Positions 1 through 9,219 of a stretch of DNA of 64,000 nucleotides are shown piece by piece (within the stretch, counting starts at the first letter, position 1; each line of letters starts with the position of its first letter). Position numbers and translations under genes: made by a program. This DNA comes from JAPOVO01 sp026708165 (lineage in GTDB: Bacteria > Chloroflexota > UBA11872 > VXNJ01). The notes under the pieces are model-generated. The model was given only the letters and a program-made list of their open reading frames with translations, searched no databases and was not told the DNA's origin. The DNA lies in NCBI GenBank assembly GCA_965208775.1, contig OZ242360.1:1302001-1366000 (forward strand), written 5' to 3'.

Positions 1-468
1 GCGCAACTCATCAAGCGCGACGTTCAGCTTGGCTTTCAGGTTGGCGGCGATACCGAGCAGAGCGAAGAAAACCGCTACAAGACCATGAAGGCGAAGGTGC
101 TCAGCGAACTCAAGAAGGCCTTTCGGCCTGAGTTCCTGAATCGAGTCGACGCCACCGTGGTCTTCCGCTCGCTGAACAGGGCGGACATGGTACAGATAGT
201 CGAGCTCGAACTGAGGCGCGTGCACGCACAGGTTACCGAGCACGACATGGAACTAGAGATGACGCCCGAGGCCGTGGCTCTGCTGGTCGAAAAAGGGTAC
301 GACCCGGATTTCGGCGCCAGACCGCTGAAGCGTGTCATCCAGACAATGGTCGAAGATTCGCTCGCCGATCACCTGCTTTCGGGACATTTCTCTCCAGGTG
401 AGAAGATCAGGGTAGTTCGCGACGGCGACGAACTCCGAGCGGAGACCAGAGAACCGGTCGGAGCCTGA
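1..468 (+). CDS. clpC: ATP-dependent Clp protease ATPase subunit ClpC (3' end only)
   Basis: This is the last 155 codons of a Clp/Hsp100 AAA+ unfoldase; the 5' part lies outside the window. It shows the end of the second AAA+ domain with the arginine-finger segment FRPEFLNR (visible residues 41-48) and the small C-terminal D2 subdomain with the sensor-2 motif GARPLKR (105-111). ClpC uses ATP to unfold substrates and feed them to ClpP. A ClpC rather than ClpB assignment rests on the following radA, ispD, ispF and cysS, a gene order typical of clpC loci, and on the short tail after sensor 2. The TGA stop lies 3 nt before the radA start, so the two are probably co-transcribed. Confidence 0.88.
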   Translation, partial: AQLIKRDVQLGFQVGGDTEQSEENRYKTMKAKVLSELKKAFRPEFLNRVDATVVFRSLNRADMVQIVELELRRVHAQVTEHDMELEMTPEAVALLVEKGYDPDFGARPLKRVIQTMVEDSLADHLLSGHFSPGEKIRVVRDGDELRAETREPVGA

Positions 469-471
469 GCC

Positions 472-1812
472 GTGCCCGGTCGGCGGACGGCTTTCGTCTG
501 CCGGGAGTGCGGGCGCTCGACCCCCAAATGGGCGGGACGCTGTCCTGACTGCGGATCGTGGGACTCTCTGCAAGAGTCGCGGGTTTCCGGAGGTAGTCGA
601 GGCGCGGGCGACGCCGCCTTGATTGAACCCGTACGGCTCGGCGACGTCCAGTCCATCGACTATTCGAGAGTTCGCTTCGGGTTACCGGAAGTTGAGCGAG
701 TGTTTGGGGGCGGCCTGGTCCCAGGATCTCTTTGCCTGCTCGGCGGCGACCCCGGCATCGGCAAATCGACCCTTCTAATTCAGATCGCCAACGGCCTGCG
801 GGACGGCGATTCAGTGTTGTACGTCTCCGGCGAAGAATCTCCGCACCAGTTGAGGCTGAGGGCAAACCGGCTCGACATTGCGGGAAGCAACATTTCGGTC
901 CTTCCAGAAGTGGAAGTCGACAGCGTGATCGCCGCGGCGGAGAAGATGCAGCCGAGCCTCCTGATAGTCGATTCCATTCAGACCGCGCGGGTTGACGATC
1001 TGGGTTCGGTTCCCGGCAGCATGGTGCAGGTCCGGGAGAGCGCAAACAAGCTGCTTCGGTACGCAAAGGAGTCGCACGTTCCCGTCTTGATCGCGGGACA
1101 CGTAACCAAAGAAGGCAACATAGCAGGACCGCGTACCCTGGAGCATCTGGTCGATGCGGTGATGTATCTGGAAGGCGAGTCGCGTTCGGCCTACCGCCTC
1201 CTGCGAACGGTAAAGAACCGTTTTGGCTCCACCAACGAGGTGGCAGTCCTTGCGATGACGGGAACCGGTCTGGCCGAAGTCCCCAATCCGTCCTCGGTCT
1301 TCCTGTCGGAACGCAGCGAGTCGGCACCCGGGTCGGCCGTGGCGATAACAATCGAAGGGTCGCGCGCGATTATGGTTGAAGTCCAGGCGCTCGTCAGCCG
1401 GACCGTCTACTCGCTGCCTAAACGGCTGGCGACAGGCTATGACTCCAACAGGCTGACGATGATGGTCGCGGTGCTAGGAAAGAGGGCGGGCGCGAGTCTC
1501 TTCGACCAGGACGTATATGTAAATGTCGTGGGCGGACTTCGCTTGAGCGAGCCAGCCGTCGACCTACCGGTCGCGCTCGCGATTGCATCGAGCCTGCGCG
1601 GCCGCCGAATCAAGCCGGACGTCGCGGCATTTGGAGAAATCGGGCTTGTTGGCGAAGTCCGCTCGGTTTCACAGGGCGAGCGGCGACTGGAAGAGGCAAT
1701 CCGCATGAACTTCGGAACATGCCTGATTCCCAAATCACTTGCCGATGGTTCTACCAACGGAGCCGTTGCCGTCCACGATCTGAACGAAGCGTTCGAGGCG
1801 GGTCTTGATTAG
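472..1812 (+). CDS. radA: DNA repair protein RadA (Sms)
   Basis: The product is 446 residues, the normal RadA length. It has an N-terminal zinc finger (C10, C13, C24, C27), a RecA-like ATPase core with Walker A GGDPGIGKST at 91-100 and Walker B near 163-171, the RadA-specific KNRFGSTNE motif at 248-256, and a C-terminal Lon-protease-like domain. RadA is a branch-migration helicase that processes recombination intermediates. The start is GTG, 3 nt after the clpC stop, and the end overlaps the TTG start of ispD by 8 bp, so the genes are translationally coupled. I see nothing unusual in the protein. Confidence 0.96.
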   Translation: MPGRRTAFVCRECGRSTPKWAGRCPDCGSWDSLQESRVSGGSRGAGDAALIEPVRLGDVQSIDYSRVRFGLPEVERVFGGGLVPGSLCLLGGDPGIGKSTLLIQIANGLRDGDSVLYVSGEESPHQLRLRANRLDIAGSNISVLPEVEVDSVIAAAEKMQPSLLIVDSIQTARVDDLGSVPGSMVQVRESANKLLRYAKESHVPVLIAGHVTKEGNIAGPRTLEHLVDAVMYLEGESRSAYRLLRTVKNRFGSTNEVAVLAMTGTGLAEVPNPSSVFLSERSESAPGSAVAITIEGSRAIMVEVQALVSRTVYSLPKRLATGYDSNRLTMMVAVLGKRAGASLFDQDVYVNVVGGLRLSEPAVDLPVALAIASSLRGRRIKPDVAAFGEIGLVGEVRSVSQGERRLEEAIRMNFGTCLIPKSLADGSTNGAVAVHDLNEAFEAGLD

Positions 1813-2521
1813 AGAACGCGAAACGGTGGTCGCCGTGGTGCTTGCCGCAGGAAGTGCGGTGCGCATGAGTGGAATCGACAAGATGAAGGCGCGCCTGGAC
1901 GGAAGGTCAGTTTTGGAGTGGTCGCTGTCGGCACTTGACGCGTGCGCCGAAATCGACGCCATTCAACTAGTCTCGCCAGAGGGAGATGACGGGCTTCTGG
2001 CGGGTGTTGGCCGCGCGGCCGTGCGGCGGTCGGAATTCAGGGTGTGTCAGGGCGGACCGAGCCGGGCCTGGTCAACGTTGAATGGGCTTAGGGCAGCTTC
2101 GGAAGGTGGATTCGCCTGGGCGGTCGTGCACGACGGCGCGCGGCCCTTCGTCACCGCCGACATAGTGACCCGCGGCCTCGAAACAGCCTGCGCCTCCGGC
2201 GCAGCCATTGCCGCCGTTCCGGCGACGGATACCATCCAGATCAGCGATGACGCGGGCATCATCACCGAGTCTCCCCGGCGCGAGAGCGTATGGATGGCCC
2301 AGACTCCGCAGATCGCCCGGCTGGATTCGCTCCTAGCGGCGCACGAGCGTCTGCGCGACCGACTGGATGGGTTCACCGACGAGGCGTCCGTACTGAGAGA
2401 AATCGGACATGCGGTAGCGGTCTTCGAGGGCAGCTATTCCAACATAAAGATCACCACAGCCGATGATCTGGAGGCGGCCCAGTTGATCGTCGACCGGCTT
2501 CGTTCGAGGCAGAAGGCGTAA
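1805..2521 (+). CDS. ispD: 2-C-methyl-D-erythritol 4-phosphate cytidylyltransferase
   Basis: IspD joins CTP and MEP to give CDP-ME in the MEP isoprenoid pathway. The 238-residue protein has the nucleotide-binding loop LAAGSAVRM at 13-21 with a following lysine-containing segment, VHDGARPFV at 108-116, and a C-terminal IKITTADDL segment typical of IspD. The TTG start is the only one that keeps the N-terminal strand and overlaps the radA stop by 8 bp. It is followed 9 nt later by ispF, the other MEP gene commonly paired with it. There is no sign of an IspDF fusion; each has its own start and stop. Confidence 0.94.
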   Translation: MIRERETVVAVVLAAGSAVRMSGIDKMKARLDGRSVLEWSLSALDACAEIDAIQLVSPEGDDGLLAGVGRAAVRRSEFRVCQGGPSRAWSTLNGLRAASEGGFAWAVVHDGARPFVTADIVTRGLETACASGAAIAAVPATDTIQISDDAGIITESPRRESVWMAQTPQIARLDSLLAAHERLRDRLDGFTDEASVLREIGHAVAVFEGSYSNIKITTADDLEAAQLIVDRLRSRQKA

Positions 2522-2530
2522 CACTCCGAA

Positions 2531-3025
2531 GTGTCAGAGAACCGGGTGGGAGTAGGGTACGACCTGCACCGTCTGCAATCGGGTCGAGAGATGGTGCTGG
2601 GCGGGGTGATCGTGCCCGCCGACAAGGGACCGATAGGTCATTCCGACGGCGACGTTGTGCTGCATGCGATTATCGACTCGATTCTCGGCGCCGCCGCGCT
2701 CGGAGACATCGGAGGCATGTTTCCCGACACGAACCCCGCCATCGAGGGGATTGCCAGTCTGGAAATGCTGAGGCTTGCAGTCGAGCGGATCCAGAGCCGG
2801 GGCTGGGCGGTGGGCAATATCGACGTGACACTGATTCTCGAAAGGCCCAAGATCTCCCCGTTTATGGAGGCCATGAGGGACACGATCGCCGCCGCGCTGG
2901 GAATCGGACCGGAGGCAGTGAGCGTCAAAGCCAAAACCAACGAAGGACTTGGCGAGATCGGCAGGGGCGAGGCGGCCGCGTGCCACGCCGTGGCGCTGCT
3001 GAGAGCCGCGAGCCGGGCGCGTTAG
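2531..3025 (+). CDS. ispF: 2-C-methyl-D-erythritol 2,4-cyclodiphosphate synthase
   Basis: IspF cyclises CDP-ME 2-phosphate to MEcPP. At 164 residues it has normal length. The metal ligands are visible as D11 and H13 in GYDLHRL and H45 in the GHSDGDVVLHAI segment, followed by the GDIGGMFPDT region. The C-terminus carries the conserved VKAKTNEGLGEIGRGE-type block. The start is GTG, 9 nt after ispD. With ispD it supplies two successive enzymes of the non-mevalonate route. Confidence 0.95.
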   Translation: MSENRVGVGYDLHRLQSGREMVLGGVIVPADKGPIGHSDGDVVLHAIIDSILGAAALGDIGGMFPDTNPAIEGIASLEMLRLAVERIQSRGWAVGNIDVTLILERPKISPFMEAMRDTIAAALGIGPEAVSVKAKTNEGLGEIGRGEAAACHAVALLRAASRAR

Positions 3026-3093
3026 CCGGGCAGCCTTCGTTAAAATCTCATTTCGACTTCGAGAGGTCCGACACGAAAGGTCGTCCATCGAAC

Positions 3094-4485
3094 ATGCGCT
3101 TGCTCGATACCGCCACGCGACAGCAACGACCGCTCCAGCCGCTAGGAGACGCCGTAACGGTCTACGTTTGCGGCATGACTCCCAAGGACAAGCCGCATAT
3201 CGGGCACGCGCGGCTGTTCGTGCACGCGGACGTTTTCCGACGATACCTCGAATACCGAGGATTCAAGGTCAAGCACGTCCAAAACTTCACCGATGTCGAC
3301 GACAAGATTATCGAGCGGGCCAAGGCCGCCGGCCGCGATCCAATGGAGCTGGCGCGGGAAAACTCGCAGGCCTACTTCGACGTGATGGACAAGCTGGGCG
3401 TTCTGCGCGCCCACCTGTATCCGAAGGTGACGGAGAACATCGACGAGATCATCGCGGCGATCAGGGAGCTTATCGACAGAGAGCACGCCTACGAGACGTC
3501 AACCGGCGTTTACTTCGAAGTGAGCAGCTGGGCCGAATATGGCAAGCTCTCCGGGCGTTCCGGGGACGACGCAATGGCAGGAGCGCGCGTAGACGTTGAC
3601 CCCGAAAAGCGCGATCCTCGCGACTTCGCTCTGTGGAAACGTCACAAAGAGGGTGAGATCTATTGGGACAGTCCGTGGGGTCGCGGCCGGCCCGGCTGGC
3701 ACATCGAATGCTCCTCGATGATCCGCCGCCATCTAGGTCCCCGGATCGACGTTCACTGGGGCGGGTCGGACCTGATATTTCCGCATCACGAAAACGAGCT
3801 TGCGCAAGCCGAGGCCGGGTTCGGCGTGGCGCCGTTCGTGCGAGTCTGGATGCACCTGGCGGTGCTGCGGGTGAATGGGGAGAAGATGGGGCATTCGACC
3901 GGCAATTTCGTCACCCTGGAAGACCTGTTCGAGAGCTTTAATCCCCAGGTCGTGCGGCTGTATCTGGTTTCGACCAAGTACAGGTCGCCGGTCGATTTCT
4001 CGCAAGACTCGATGCCACAAGCGGCGGCGGGATACGAACGCCTGTGGAGCGCGCTGCGCGCACAGCCTGCCGGACCGGGTGAGCACGACGAAGATTCCAG
4101 CGGCGAGCTACAGGAAGCGAGCGTGAAGGCGCGTGCCGGATTCGAGCGCGCGATGGACGACGATCTCAATACAGCAGCCGCCCTCGCGGCCTTGTACGAC
4201 TTTGGCCGGGATATCAACCGTCTGGGGCCTCGATCGAACGCGGAGAATCTCGCTAAGGCCAAGGAGGACTTCCAAGAGTTGGCCGCGGTCCTGGGTCTCG
4301 ATCCTGCGTCAACCGCAACCAGCGACGGTGAGGTCGAGCCGCTGATTCAGCTTCTGGTCAACGTTCGCTCCGAGCTTCGCAATCAGAGAGTTTGGGACGT
4401 GTCGGACCACATTCGCGACGAACTGGCCAAGCTGGGGGTAACGTTGGAGGACGGTCCCGCATCCACCACGTGGCGCCGGAGCTGA
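3094..4485 (+). CDS. cysS: Cysteinyl-tRNA synthetase
   Basis: This class I aminoacyl-tRNA synthetase is 463 residues long from the ATG chosen here. An upstream in-frame start at 2980 would overlap ispF and add 38 residues with no family likeness. C26 is the first zinc ligand and HIGH lies at 35-38. The NFTDVDDKI block and the GWHIECSSM zinc region are typical of CysRS. The KMSKS loop reads KMGHS at 264-268, and the usual CGPTVYD before HIGH reads CGMTPKD; both are deviations from the common consensus. MshC, the mycothiol paralogue, was considered, but the NFTDVDDKI block, the full length and the isp neighbours favour CysS. Confidence 0.92.
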   Translation: MRLLDTATRQQRPLQPLGDAVTVYVCGMTPKDKPHIGHARLFVHADVFRRYLEYRGFKVKHVQNFTDVDDKIIERAKAAGRDPMELARENSQAYFDVMDKLGVLRAHLYPKVTENIDEIIAAIRELIDREHAYETSTGVYFEVSSWAEYGKLSGRSGDDAMAGARVDVDPEKRDPRDFALWKRHKEGEIYWDSPWGRGRPGWHIECSSMIRRHLGPRIDVHWGGSDLIFPHHENELAQAEAGFGVAPFVRVWMHLAVLRVNGEKMGHSTGNFVTLEDLFESFNPQVVRLYLVSTKYRSPVDFSQDSMPQAAAGYERLWSALRAQPAGPGEHDEDSSGELQEASVKARAGFERAMDDDLNTAAALAALYDFGRDINRLGPRSNAENLAKAKEDFQELAAVLGLDPASTATSDGEVEPLIQLLVNVRSELRNQRVWDVSDHIRDELAKLGVTLEDGPASTTWRRS

Positions 4486-4500
4486 CGGAACCGGTCGATC

Positions 4501-4875
4501 GTGTCTGAGGACTCGATAACTCTGCGGCGCATGGTGTTCTTCGGCTTTCATGGGGACAGGCCGGAGGAACGTACGCTGGGGCAGCGTTTTGTCGTGGATG
4601 TTGTGCTTACCGCCGACCTGTCGCAAGCCGGCGCTTCGGACTCGCTGGAGGACACCGTCGACTATGGCAAGGTCTACTCGGTGGTCAAGCAGGTCGTCGA
4701 GGGTCCGCCAGCGAACCTGCTCGAAGCCCTGGGGGAGCGGATATGTGGTGAGGTGATGGGAATCTCCGACCGCATTGAGACCGTGGAAGTCGTGGTAGCC
4801 AAGCCATCGGTGCCGCTGCGGGGAGCGCTCGACGGGGCTGAAGTGCGCCTGGTCCGGCGACGCGGCGGCTGCTGA
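4501..4875 (+). CDS. folB: Dihydroneopterin aldolase
   Basis: FolB cleaves 7,8-dihydroneopterin to 6-hydroxymethyl-dihydropterin in folate synthesis. The 124-residue protein has the FFGFHGDRPEER start with the catalytic glutamate in EERTLGQRF, the DTVDYGKVY segment, and the C-terminal VVAKPSVPLRG strand with the conserved lysine. The GTG start is 15 nt after cysS. The next gene, folE, catalyses the first step of the same pathway, but a 314-nt gap separates them, so folE may have its own promoter. Confidence 0.93.
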   Translation: MSEDSITLRRMVFFGFHGDRPEERTLGQRFVVDVVLTADLSQAGASDSLEDTVDYGKVYSVVKQVVEGPPANLLEALGERICGEVMGISDRIETVEVVVAKPSVPLRGALDGAEVRLVRRRGGC

Positions 4876-5189
4876 CAAAGCCTGAACTTGAGACTCCGCA
4901 CTGTAGGCACGCCTAGTCCGGGCGTGATTGGAGAAGCGATTTGCCGGCGCAGGATGGCCGCATACGGGTTTAGTGGAAGCGCTGAGCGTATCTGGTAAAC
5001 AGGGACCTTTGCATATCTCCCAACTGTCAGGGGATGCGGAGATGAACCAATTACCGCCAAGGTATGCTTTACGGCTCTGGAGTCCCGCTTTCGTGGGAAT
5101 GACGTTTTTTGCAAAAGTCTCAAACGGCGGCACTTAGAATCCATAATGCCGCTTTCTAGAGCGGATTTCATCAAGTCTGGAAGGTCGAT
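4876..5189. other. Intergenic region folB-folE with a hairpin and one palindromic element
   Basis: This 314-nt gap has no credible gene. A hairpin at 4908-4926 (CACGCC / GGCGTG, 7-nt loop) lies shortly after folB but lacks a T-run. At 5077-5104 is a copy of the dispersed palindrome (head CTGGAGTCCCGC, tail GGGAATGACG), followed by a TTTTTT tract at 5105-5110. Element plus T-tract could terminate transcription. No confident promoter was found, although folE probably needs one here. Confidence 0.5.
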
Positions 5190-5750
5190 TTGTTTGTCGA
5201 TAGCGAAATAAGAGACGCCGTAAGCAAGTTGCTGAACGGGATTGGAGAGGACCCCGCGCGGGACGGGCTGCTCGACACCCCGGCGCGCGTAGCGCGGATG
5301 TATTCCGAGCTGTTTTCGGGTCTGAATGAGGACCCGGAGTCCGTGCTGACCACGACTTTCGACGAACCGTACGACGAGATGATCGTTTTGCGGGACGTTC
5401 CGTTCTTTTCAATGTGCGAGCATCATCTGCTGCCGTTCTTCGGGTCGGCGGATATTGGCTACATTCCGGGCGACCGGATCGTGGGTCTAAGCAAGCTGGC
5501 GCGAGCGCTTGAGATTCTTTCCCGCAGGCCCCAGCTGCAGGAACGGCTGACCTTCGAGGTAGCCGACGCGGTGGAAAAGGCGCTCGATCCGCTGGGAGTG
5601 GCCGTTCGCATTCAGGCCGAGCACTTGTGCATGACGATGCGGGGAATCAAGAAGCCGGGAAGCAAGATGGTCACGACCGTCACGAGGGGAGCTTTCAGGG
5701 ATAACTCCGCCACCCGAGCGGAGTTCTTCGACTCCGTGGCGAGAGGCTAG
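5190..5750 (+). CDS. folE: GTP cyclohydrolase I
   Basis: FolE converts GTP to 7,8-dihydroneopterin triphosphate, the first step of tetrahydrofolate synthesis. The 186-residue protein has the zinc ligands C76 and H79 in CEHHLLP and C147 in EHLCMTMRG, and the substrate-binding GLSKLARALEILSRRPQLQERLT-type helix. The start is TTG, preceded by GGAAGG at 5179-5184, which supports this codon. It is convergent with the dehydrogenase gene downstream. Confidence 0.95.
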   Translation: MFVDSEIRDAVSKLLNGIGEDPARDGLLDTPARVARMYSELFSGLNEDPESVLTTTFDEPYDEMIVLRDVPFFSMCEHHLLPFFGSADIGYIPGDRIVGLSKLARALEILSRRPQLQERLTFEVADAVEKALDPLGVAVRIQAEHLCMTMRGIKKPGSKMVTTVTRGAFRDNSATRAEFFDSVARG

Positions 5751-5837
5751 AGCGCTCCGCCTACGGGCGCAGTCGGCCTCTTTGTAGAACCGCGGCGCTG
5801 CATCCGCCAGAGGAAGTCGCCAAGGGAAGTCGGCGCT

Positions 5838-6812
5838 TTATTCATAAACCTCCGGGTTGACGCAGTTCCAAGGCCGTCCACCTTGCAGCCGCTCCAGGAT
5901 GCTCTCGCACAGCAAGATACCCATCCGCGTGAATGCGTCATCGGAATTTGACGACATGTGCGGGGTGAGAACCACATTTGGAAGCTGAAACAGGGGGTTG
6001 TCGAGAGAAGGAGGCTCAACGACAAATACGTCCAGGCCAGCCCCTCGAATCCGGTTGGCGGCAAGGAGATCGGCCAGCGCCCCCTCGTCGATCAACGTCC
6101 CACGCGCGGTATTGATCAGATAGGCCCCCGGCTTCATAAGCTCCAAGCGTTCGCGGCTGATCATGCCGGTGGTCTCCGGAGTGAGCGCCGTATGAAGGGT
6201 TACGACGTCTGACGCGGACATAAGCTCATCCAGGTCGACATAGCGCGCCTCCACTCCAAGTTCGGCCAGGCGCTGCGGGCGAGGATTCGCGGTATGGATC
6301 AACAGCTCCATTCCGAAGCCGAAATGGCCTATTCGGGCGACCCTGGACCCGATGTCGCCAAGCCCCACTATTCCAAGGGTCTTGCCCTCAAGCTCCATGC
6401 CGACCAGAGCGGTCCGGAGCTTGAACGCCTCGGTGCGGGTTGACGCGTCGGCCTGGGCGACATGATGAGTTATTCCGAGCAGGAGCGCGAAAGTATGCTC
6501 TGCCACTGTCTGGGAGTTCATACCCGGCGTGTTCAGGACGGCTATGCCGCGCCGGGTCGCGGCATCTACGTCCACGCTGTCGACACCAGCGCCGAACCTT
6601 CCAATGATCTCGAGGTCCGGGCTTACTTCGAACGTGCTTTCGGTAATCGGCTCGGTGCCGGCGACGATGACATGCGTGCCGGCCATATTGGCTTCGACCT
6701 CGCCGGGCTGGGGGTCGAAAATCTGCACAACGCTTCCGGCAGCGCGCAACATATCCAGGCCGACGTCGGGGACCGGAAACGTCTGAACGAACTTCCACGG
6801 TGACTGGGTCAT
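5838..6812 (-). CDS. D-isomer-specific 2-hydroxyacid dehydrogenase (phosphoglycerate-dehydrogenase-like)
   Basis: This is a 324-residue NAD-dependent 2-hydroxyacid dehydrogenase with the Rossmann motif GLGDIGS at 150-156 and the catalytic set R237 (INTARG), E266 and H285 (LTPH). It has no C-terminal ACT or ASB domain, so it is a short form. It resembles SerA-like and hydroxypyruvate or glyoxylate reductases; the substrate cannot be read from sequence. The ATG start is at 6810-6812. It is the last gene of the long minus-strand run that begins with the ATP synthase genes, 34 nt after mreB, and may be co-transcribed with it. Confidence 0.85.
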   Translation of the reverse strand: MTQSPWKFVQTFPVPDVGLDMLRAAGSVVQIFDPQPGEVEANMAGTHVIVAGTEPITESTFEVSPDLEIIGRFGAGVDSVDVDAATRRGIAVLNTPGMNSQTVAEHTFALLLGITHHVAQADASTRTEAFKLRTALVGMELEGKTLGIVGLGDIGSRVARIGHFGFGMELLIHTANPRPQRLAELGVEARYVDLDELMSASDVVTLHTALTPETTGMISRERLELMKPGAYLINTARGTLIDEGALADLLAANRIRGAGLDVFVVEPPSLDNPLFQLPNVVLTPHMSSNSDDAFTRMGILLCESILERLQGGRPWNCVNPEVYE

Positions 6813-6846
6813 GCGGTCAGGCCTCGGGGTGACGTTACTGAGCGGC

Positions 6847-7860
6847 TCATGCGGTTGGTATCAGTACGCTTTGCAGCGCCTCGTAGTGCTCAAGGGCTAT
6901 TCCAGTGCCGAGCGCGACGCACATGAGCGGTTGTTCGGCGATGGTGCAGGGAATGCCTGTCTGGTCCGATATCAACTTATCGAGATTACGCAGCAGGCCT
7001 CCTCCGCCAATCATGACGATGCCCTTGTTGATGATGTCGGCTGAAAGCTCCGGCGGCGTCTGCTCCAGTACCTGCTTTACGCCCCGAACGATCGAGTTCA
7101 CCGGCTCAGAGATCGCCTGAGTGATTTCGTCCGACGTAATTGTGATGGTTCGCGGGAGTCCGGCCACTTGATCGCGCCCACGGACTTCCGCCGGGATCGA
7201 TTCGGACATCGGGATTGCGCTGCCGATGGATATCTTGATTTGCTCCGAGGTTGGGTCGCCGATAAGCAGGTTGTACTCCCTGCGTATGTAGTTGGAAATA
7301 GCGTCGTCGATCTTGTTGCCGCCCACCCGAATCGAGTTTGAGACGACAATGTCGTTGAGTGAGATGACGGCGATCTCGGAGGTGCCCCCGCCAACGTTAA
7401 CGACCATATTGCCTGATGGAGCCGAGATGGGGATTCGCGCCCCGATAGCCGCAGCGAGCGGCTCGGGGATCAGGCCAGCCTCCTTGCATCCGGCGGCGAG
7501 AGCGGCGTCCCGGACCGCGCGGCGCTCGACGCCCGTTACGCCGGTCGGAACGGATATCATCATCTCCGGCTGAAACAGCCTGAACCTTCCACAGATCCGC
7601 TCAATGAAATATCGCAGCATGGCTTCAGTGACGAGATAGTCGGCTATGACGCCATCGCGCATCGGGTGCAGTATTCGGATACTGCCCGGAGCGCGCCCCA
7701 CCATCTCTCGGGCCGCCTGCCCGACAGCGAGCAGCTTGCGGTCGGGCATGCTTACCGCGACCGCCGATGGCTGGTTGATGACAATCCCCCTGCCTCTGGC
7801 GTAGACGACCACGTTGACCGTTCCCAGGTCAACGCCTAACTGGCTGGAACCGAAAATCAC
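6847..7860 (-). CDS. mreB: Rod-shape-determining protein MreB
   Basis: This actin-like ATPase guides lateral cell-wall synthesis. The 337 residues include the phosphate-1 loop GVDLGTVN near residue 9, the phosphate-2 segment VNVGGGTSE, and the adenosine-binding IGGGGLLRN-type segment near the C-terminus. An MreB/Mbl split cannot be made by eye. The start is GTG. It lies directly downstream of murA, which pairs two peptidoglycan functions. No mreC or mreD follows; instead comes a dehydrogenase gene. Confidence 0.9.
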   Translation of the reverse strand: MIFGSSQLGVDLGTVNVVVYARGRGIVINQPSAVAVSMPDRKLLAVGQAAREMVGRAPGSIRILHPMRDGVIADYLVTEAMLRYFIERICGRFRLFQPEMMISVPTGVTGVERRAVRDAALAAGCKEAGLIPEPLAAAIGARIPISAPSGNMVVNVGGGTSEIAVISLNDIVVSNSIRVGGNKIDDAISNYIRREYNLLIGDPTSEQIKISIGSAIPMSESIPAEVRGRDQVAGLPRTITITSDEITQAISEPVNSIVRGVKQVLEQTPPELSADIINKGIVMIGGGGLLRNLDKLISDQTGIPCTIAEQPLMCVALGTGIALEHYEALQSVLIPTA

Positions 7861-7887
7861 GCGGCTACGGCCGCCCCAATCTTGGTC

Positions 7888-9210
7888 TCACACGAGGGAC
7901 TCGACAAAGGTCGAGGCTTCGACCTTCGCGCCCAGCTGAGTCAGATCGGCGGCGAGGTCCTCGAAACCGCGATGTATGTAACGCGCGTCGCATATTGTTG
8001 TTTCCCCGTCCGCGACGAGACCTGCGAGGATCAGAGCGGAGCCGGCGCGCAGGTCGTTATCGACCGAGAGCTCGGTAGCGGTGAGCCGCGTTGGACCCGT
8101 GACGACCGCGCGGTTCGCGTTAACGGTGATGTCGGCTCCAAGCTCCCGCAATCCCCCGACGTAGCTGAACCGGTCTTCGAAGACCCGCTCGACGATCGTG
8201 CTCGTGCCGCGGGCCTGGGTAAGCAGCGCCCCCATGGCCGCCTGATTGTCGCTGGGGAAGCCCGGATAGGGCATGCTCTGGACTTCGGTGCCGCGGAGCT
8301 TACCGTCCGACCGGATTACCACCGAGCGCTCGGTAGCGCTCGTTTCGACACCCGCCGCGCGCAGCTTGTAGAGCACAGGCTCCAGCAGCTCCGGCACAAC
8401 GTTTGTGAGCTCCACCTCACCGCCGCACATCGAGCCAGCGATGGCAAGCGTACCCGCAGCTATCCGGTCGGGCATGATGCTGAAGGATGTGCCGTGAAGC
8501 CTGCGGCTGCTCTCGATTTCGATGACGCTAGTGCCCTCGCCGGTTATTTTCGCGCCCATCAAGCGAAGGAACCGGACCAGTTCGAGGACTTCCGGCTCGC
8601 GGGAGGCGTGGACGACCGTGGTCGTACCCTCGGCCAGACAGGCGGCCATAATCAGGTTTTCGGTTCCCGTGTGACTGGGATAGTCGAGATAGATTCGCGC
8701 GCCGGTGAGATTGTCGGCGGTAGCGTTGTAACGGTCGTGATCAATTCGGATTGTCGCCCCCATGGCACGGAACCCGTGAATATCGACGCTTACAGGGCGG
8801 TATCCGATCGCGCAGCCGCCTGGGTGGACGCAGTCGAATCGGCCGAATCGGGCCAGCAACGGGCCGGTCGCCAGGAACGAAGCACGCATCTCGGTGACAA
8901 GAGGAGAATCGGGTTCGAACGACGTGATCCCACGCGCCGAGACAGACATCTCATGCCGTGCGTGGTCAAGCTCCACCTCGGCGCCGAGGCCACGCAACAG
9001 CTCGGCCATGATCTCGACATCTTCGATCAGCGGCACGTTTGTAAGGTGACACTGCTCGTCGGTCAGCAGGCAGGCGGCCATGATCGGCAATATCGCGTTC
9101 TTGGCGCCAGGGATTGCCACGTTGCCCTCAAGCCGCGCTCCGCCGGTTACGACGAATTGATCGGGTATCGCCCGGCCGCCAGATTCTGACGAAGCTGCAC
9201 GCGTGGCCAT
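7888..9210 (-). CDS. murA: UDP-N-acetylglucosamine 1-carboxyvinyltransferase
   Basis: MurA transfers enolpyruvate from PEP to UDP-GlcNAc, the first committed step of peptidoglycan synthesis. The 440-residue protein has the K37-N38 pair in PGAKNAILP and the catalytic cysteine C133 in HPGGCAIGYRPV, so it is of the cysteine-containing, fosfomycin-sensitive type. EPSP synthase was excluded by the PGGC loop and the overall MurA pattern. It lies 9 nt after atpC on the same strand, an arrangement found in several Gram-positive-type genomes. The presence of murA and mreB argues that this organism makes peptidoglycan, which some Dehalococcoidia lack. Confidence 0.95.
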   Translation of the reverse strand: MATRAASSESGGRAIPDQFVVTGGARLEGNVAIPGAKNAILPIMAACLLTDEQCHLTNVPLIEDVEIMAELLRGLGAEVELDHARHEMSVSARGITSFEPDSPLVTEMRASFLATGPLLARFGRFDCVHPGGCAIGYRPVSVDIHGFRAMGATIRIDHDRYNATADNLTGARIYLDYPSHTGTENLIMAACLAEGTTTVVHASREPEVLELVRFLRLMGAKITGEGTSVIEIESSRRLHGTSFSIMPDRIAAGTLAIAGSMCGGEVELTNVVPELLEPVLYKLRAAGVETSATERSVVIRSDGKLRGTEVQSMPYPGFPSDNQAAMGALLTQARGTSTIVERVFEDRFSYVGGLRELGADITVNANRAVVTGPTRLTATELSVDNDLRAGSALILAGLVADGETTICDARYIHRGFEDLAADLTQLGAKVEASTFVESLV

Positions 9211-9219
9211 CGGCCTATT

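Noticed and set aside
4309..5133. Minus-strand frame covering folB and the 3' end of cysS
   Set aside because: Antisense to two well-supported genes; its start is element-derived sequence (VIPTKAGLQS type).
7882..9189. 435-codon open frame on the plus strand
   Set aside because: It is antisense to murA, which has clear motifs; long antisense frames are expected at this GC content.
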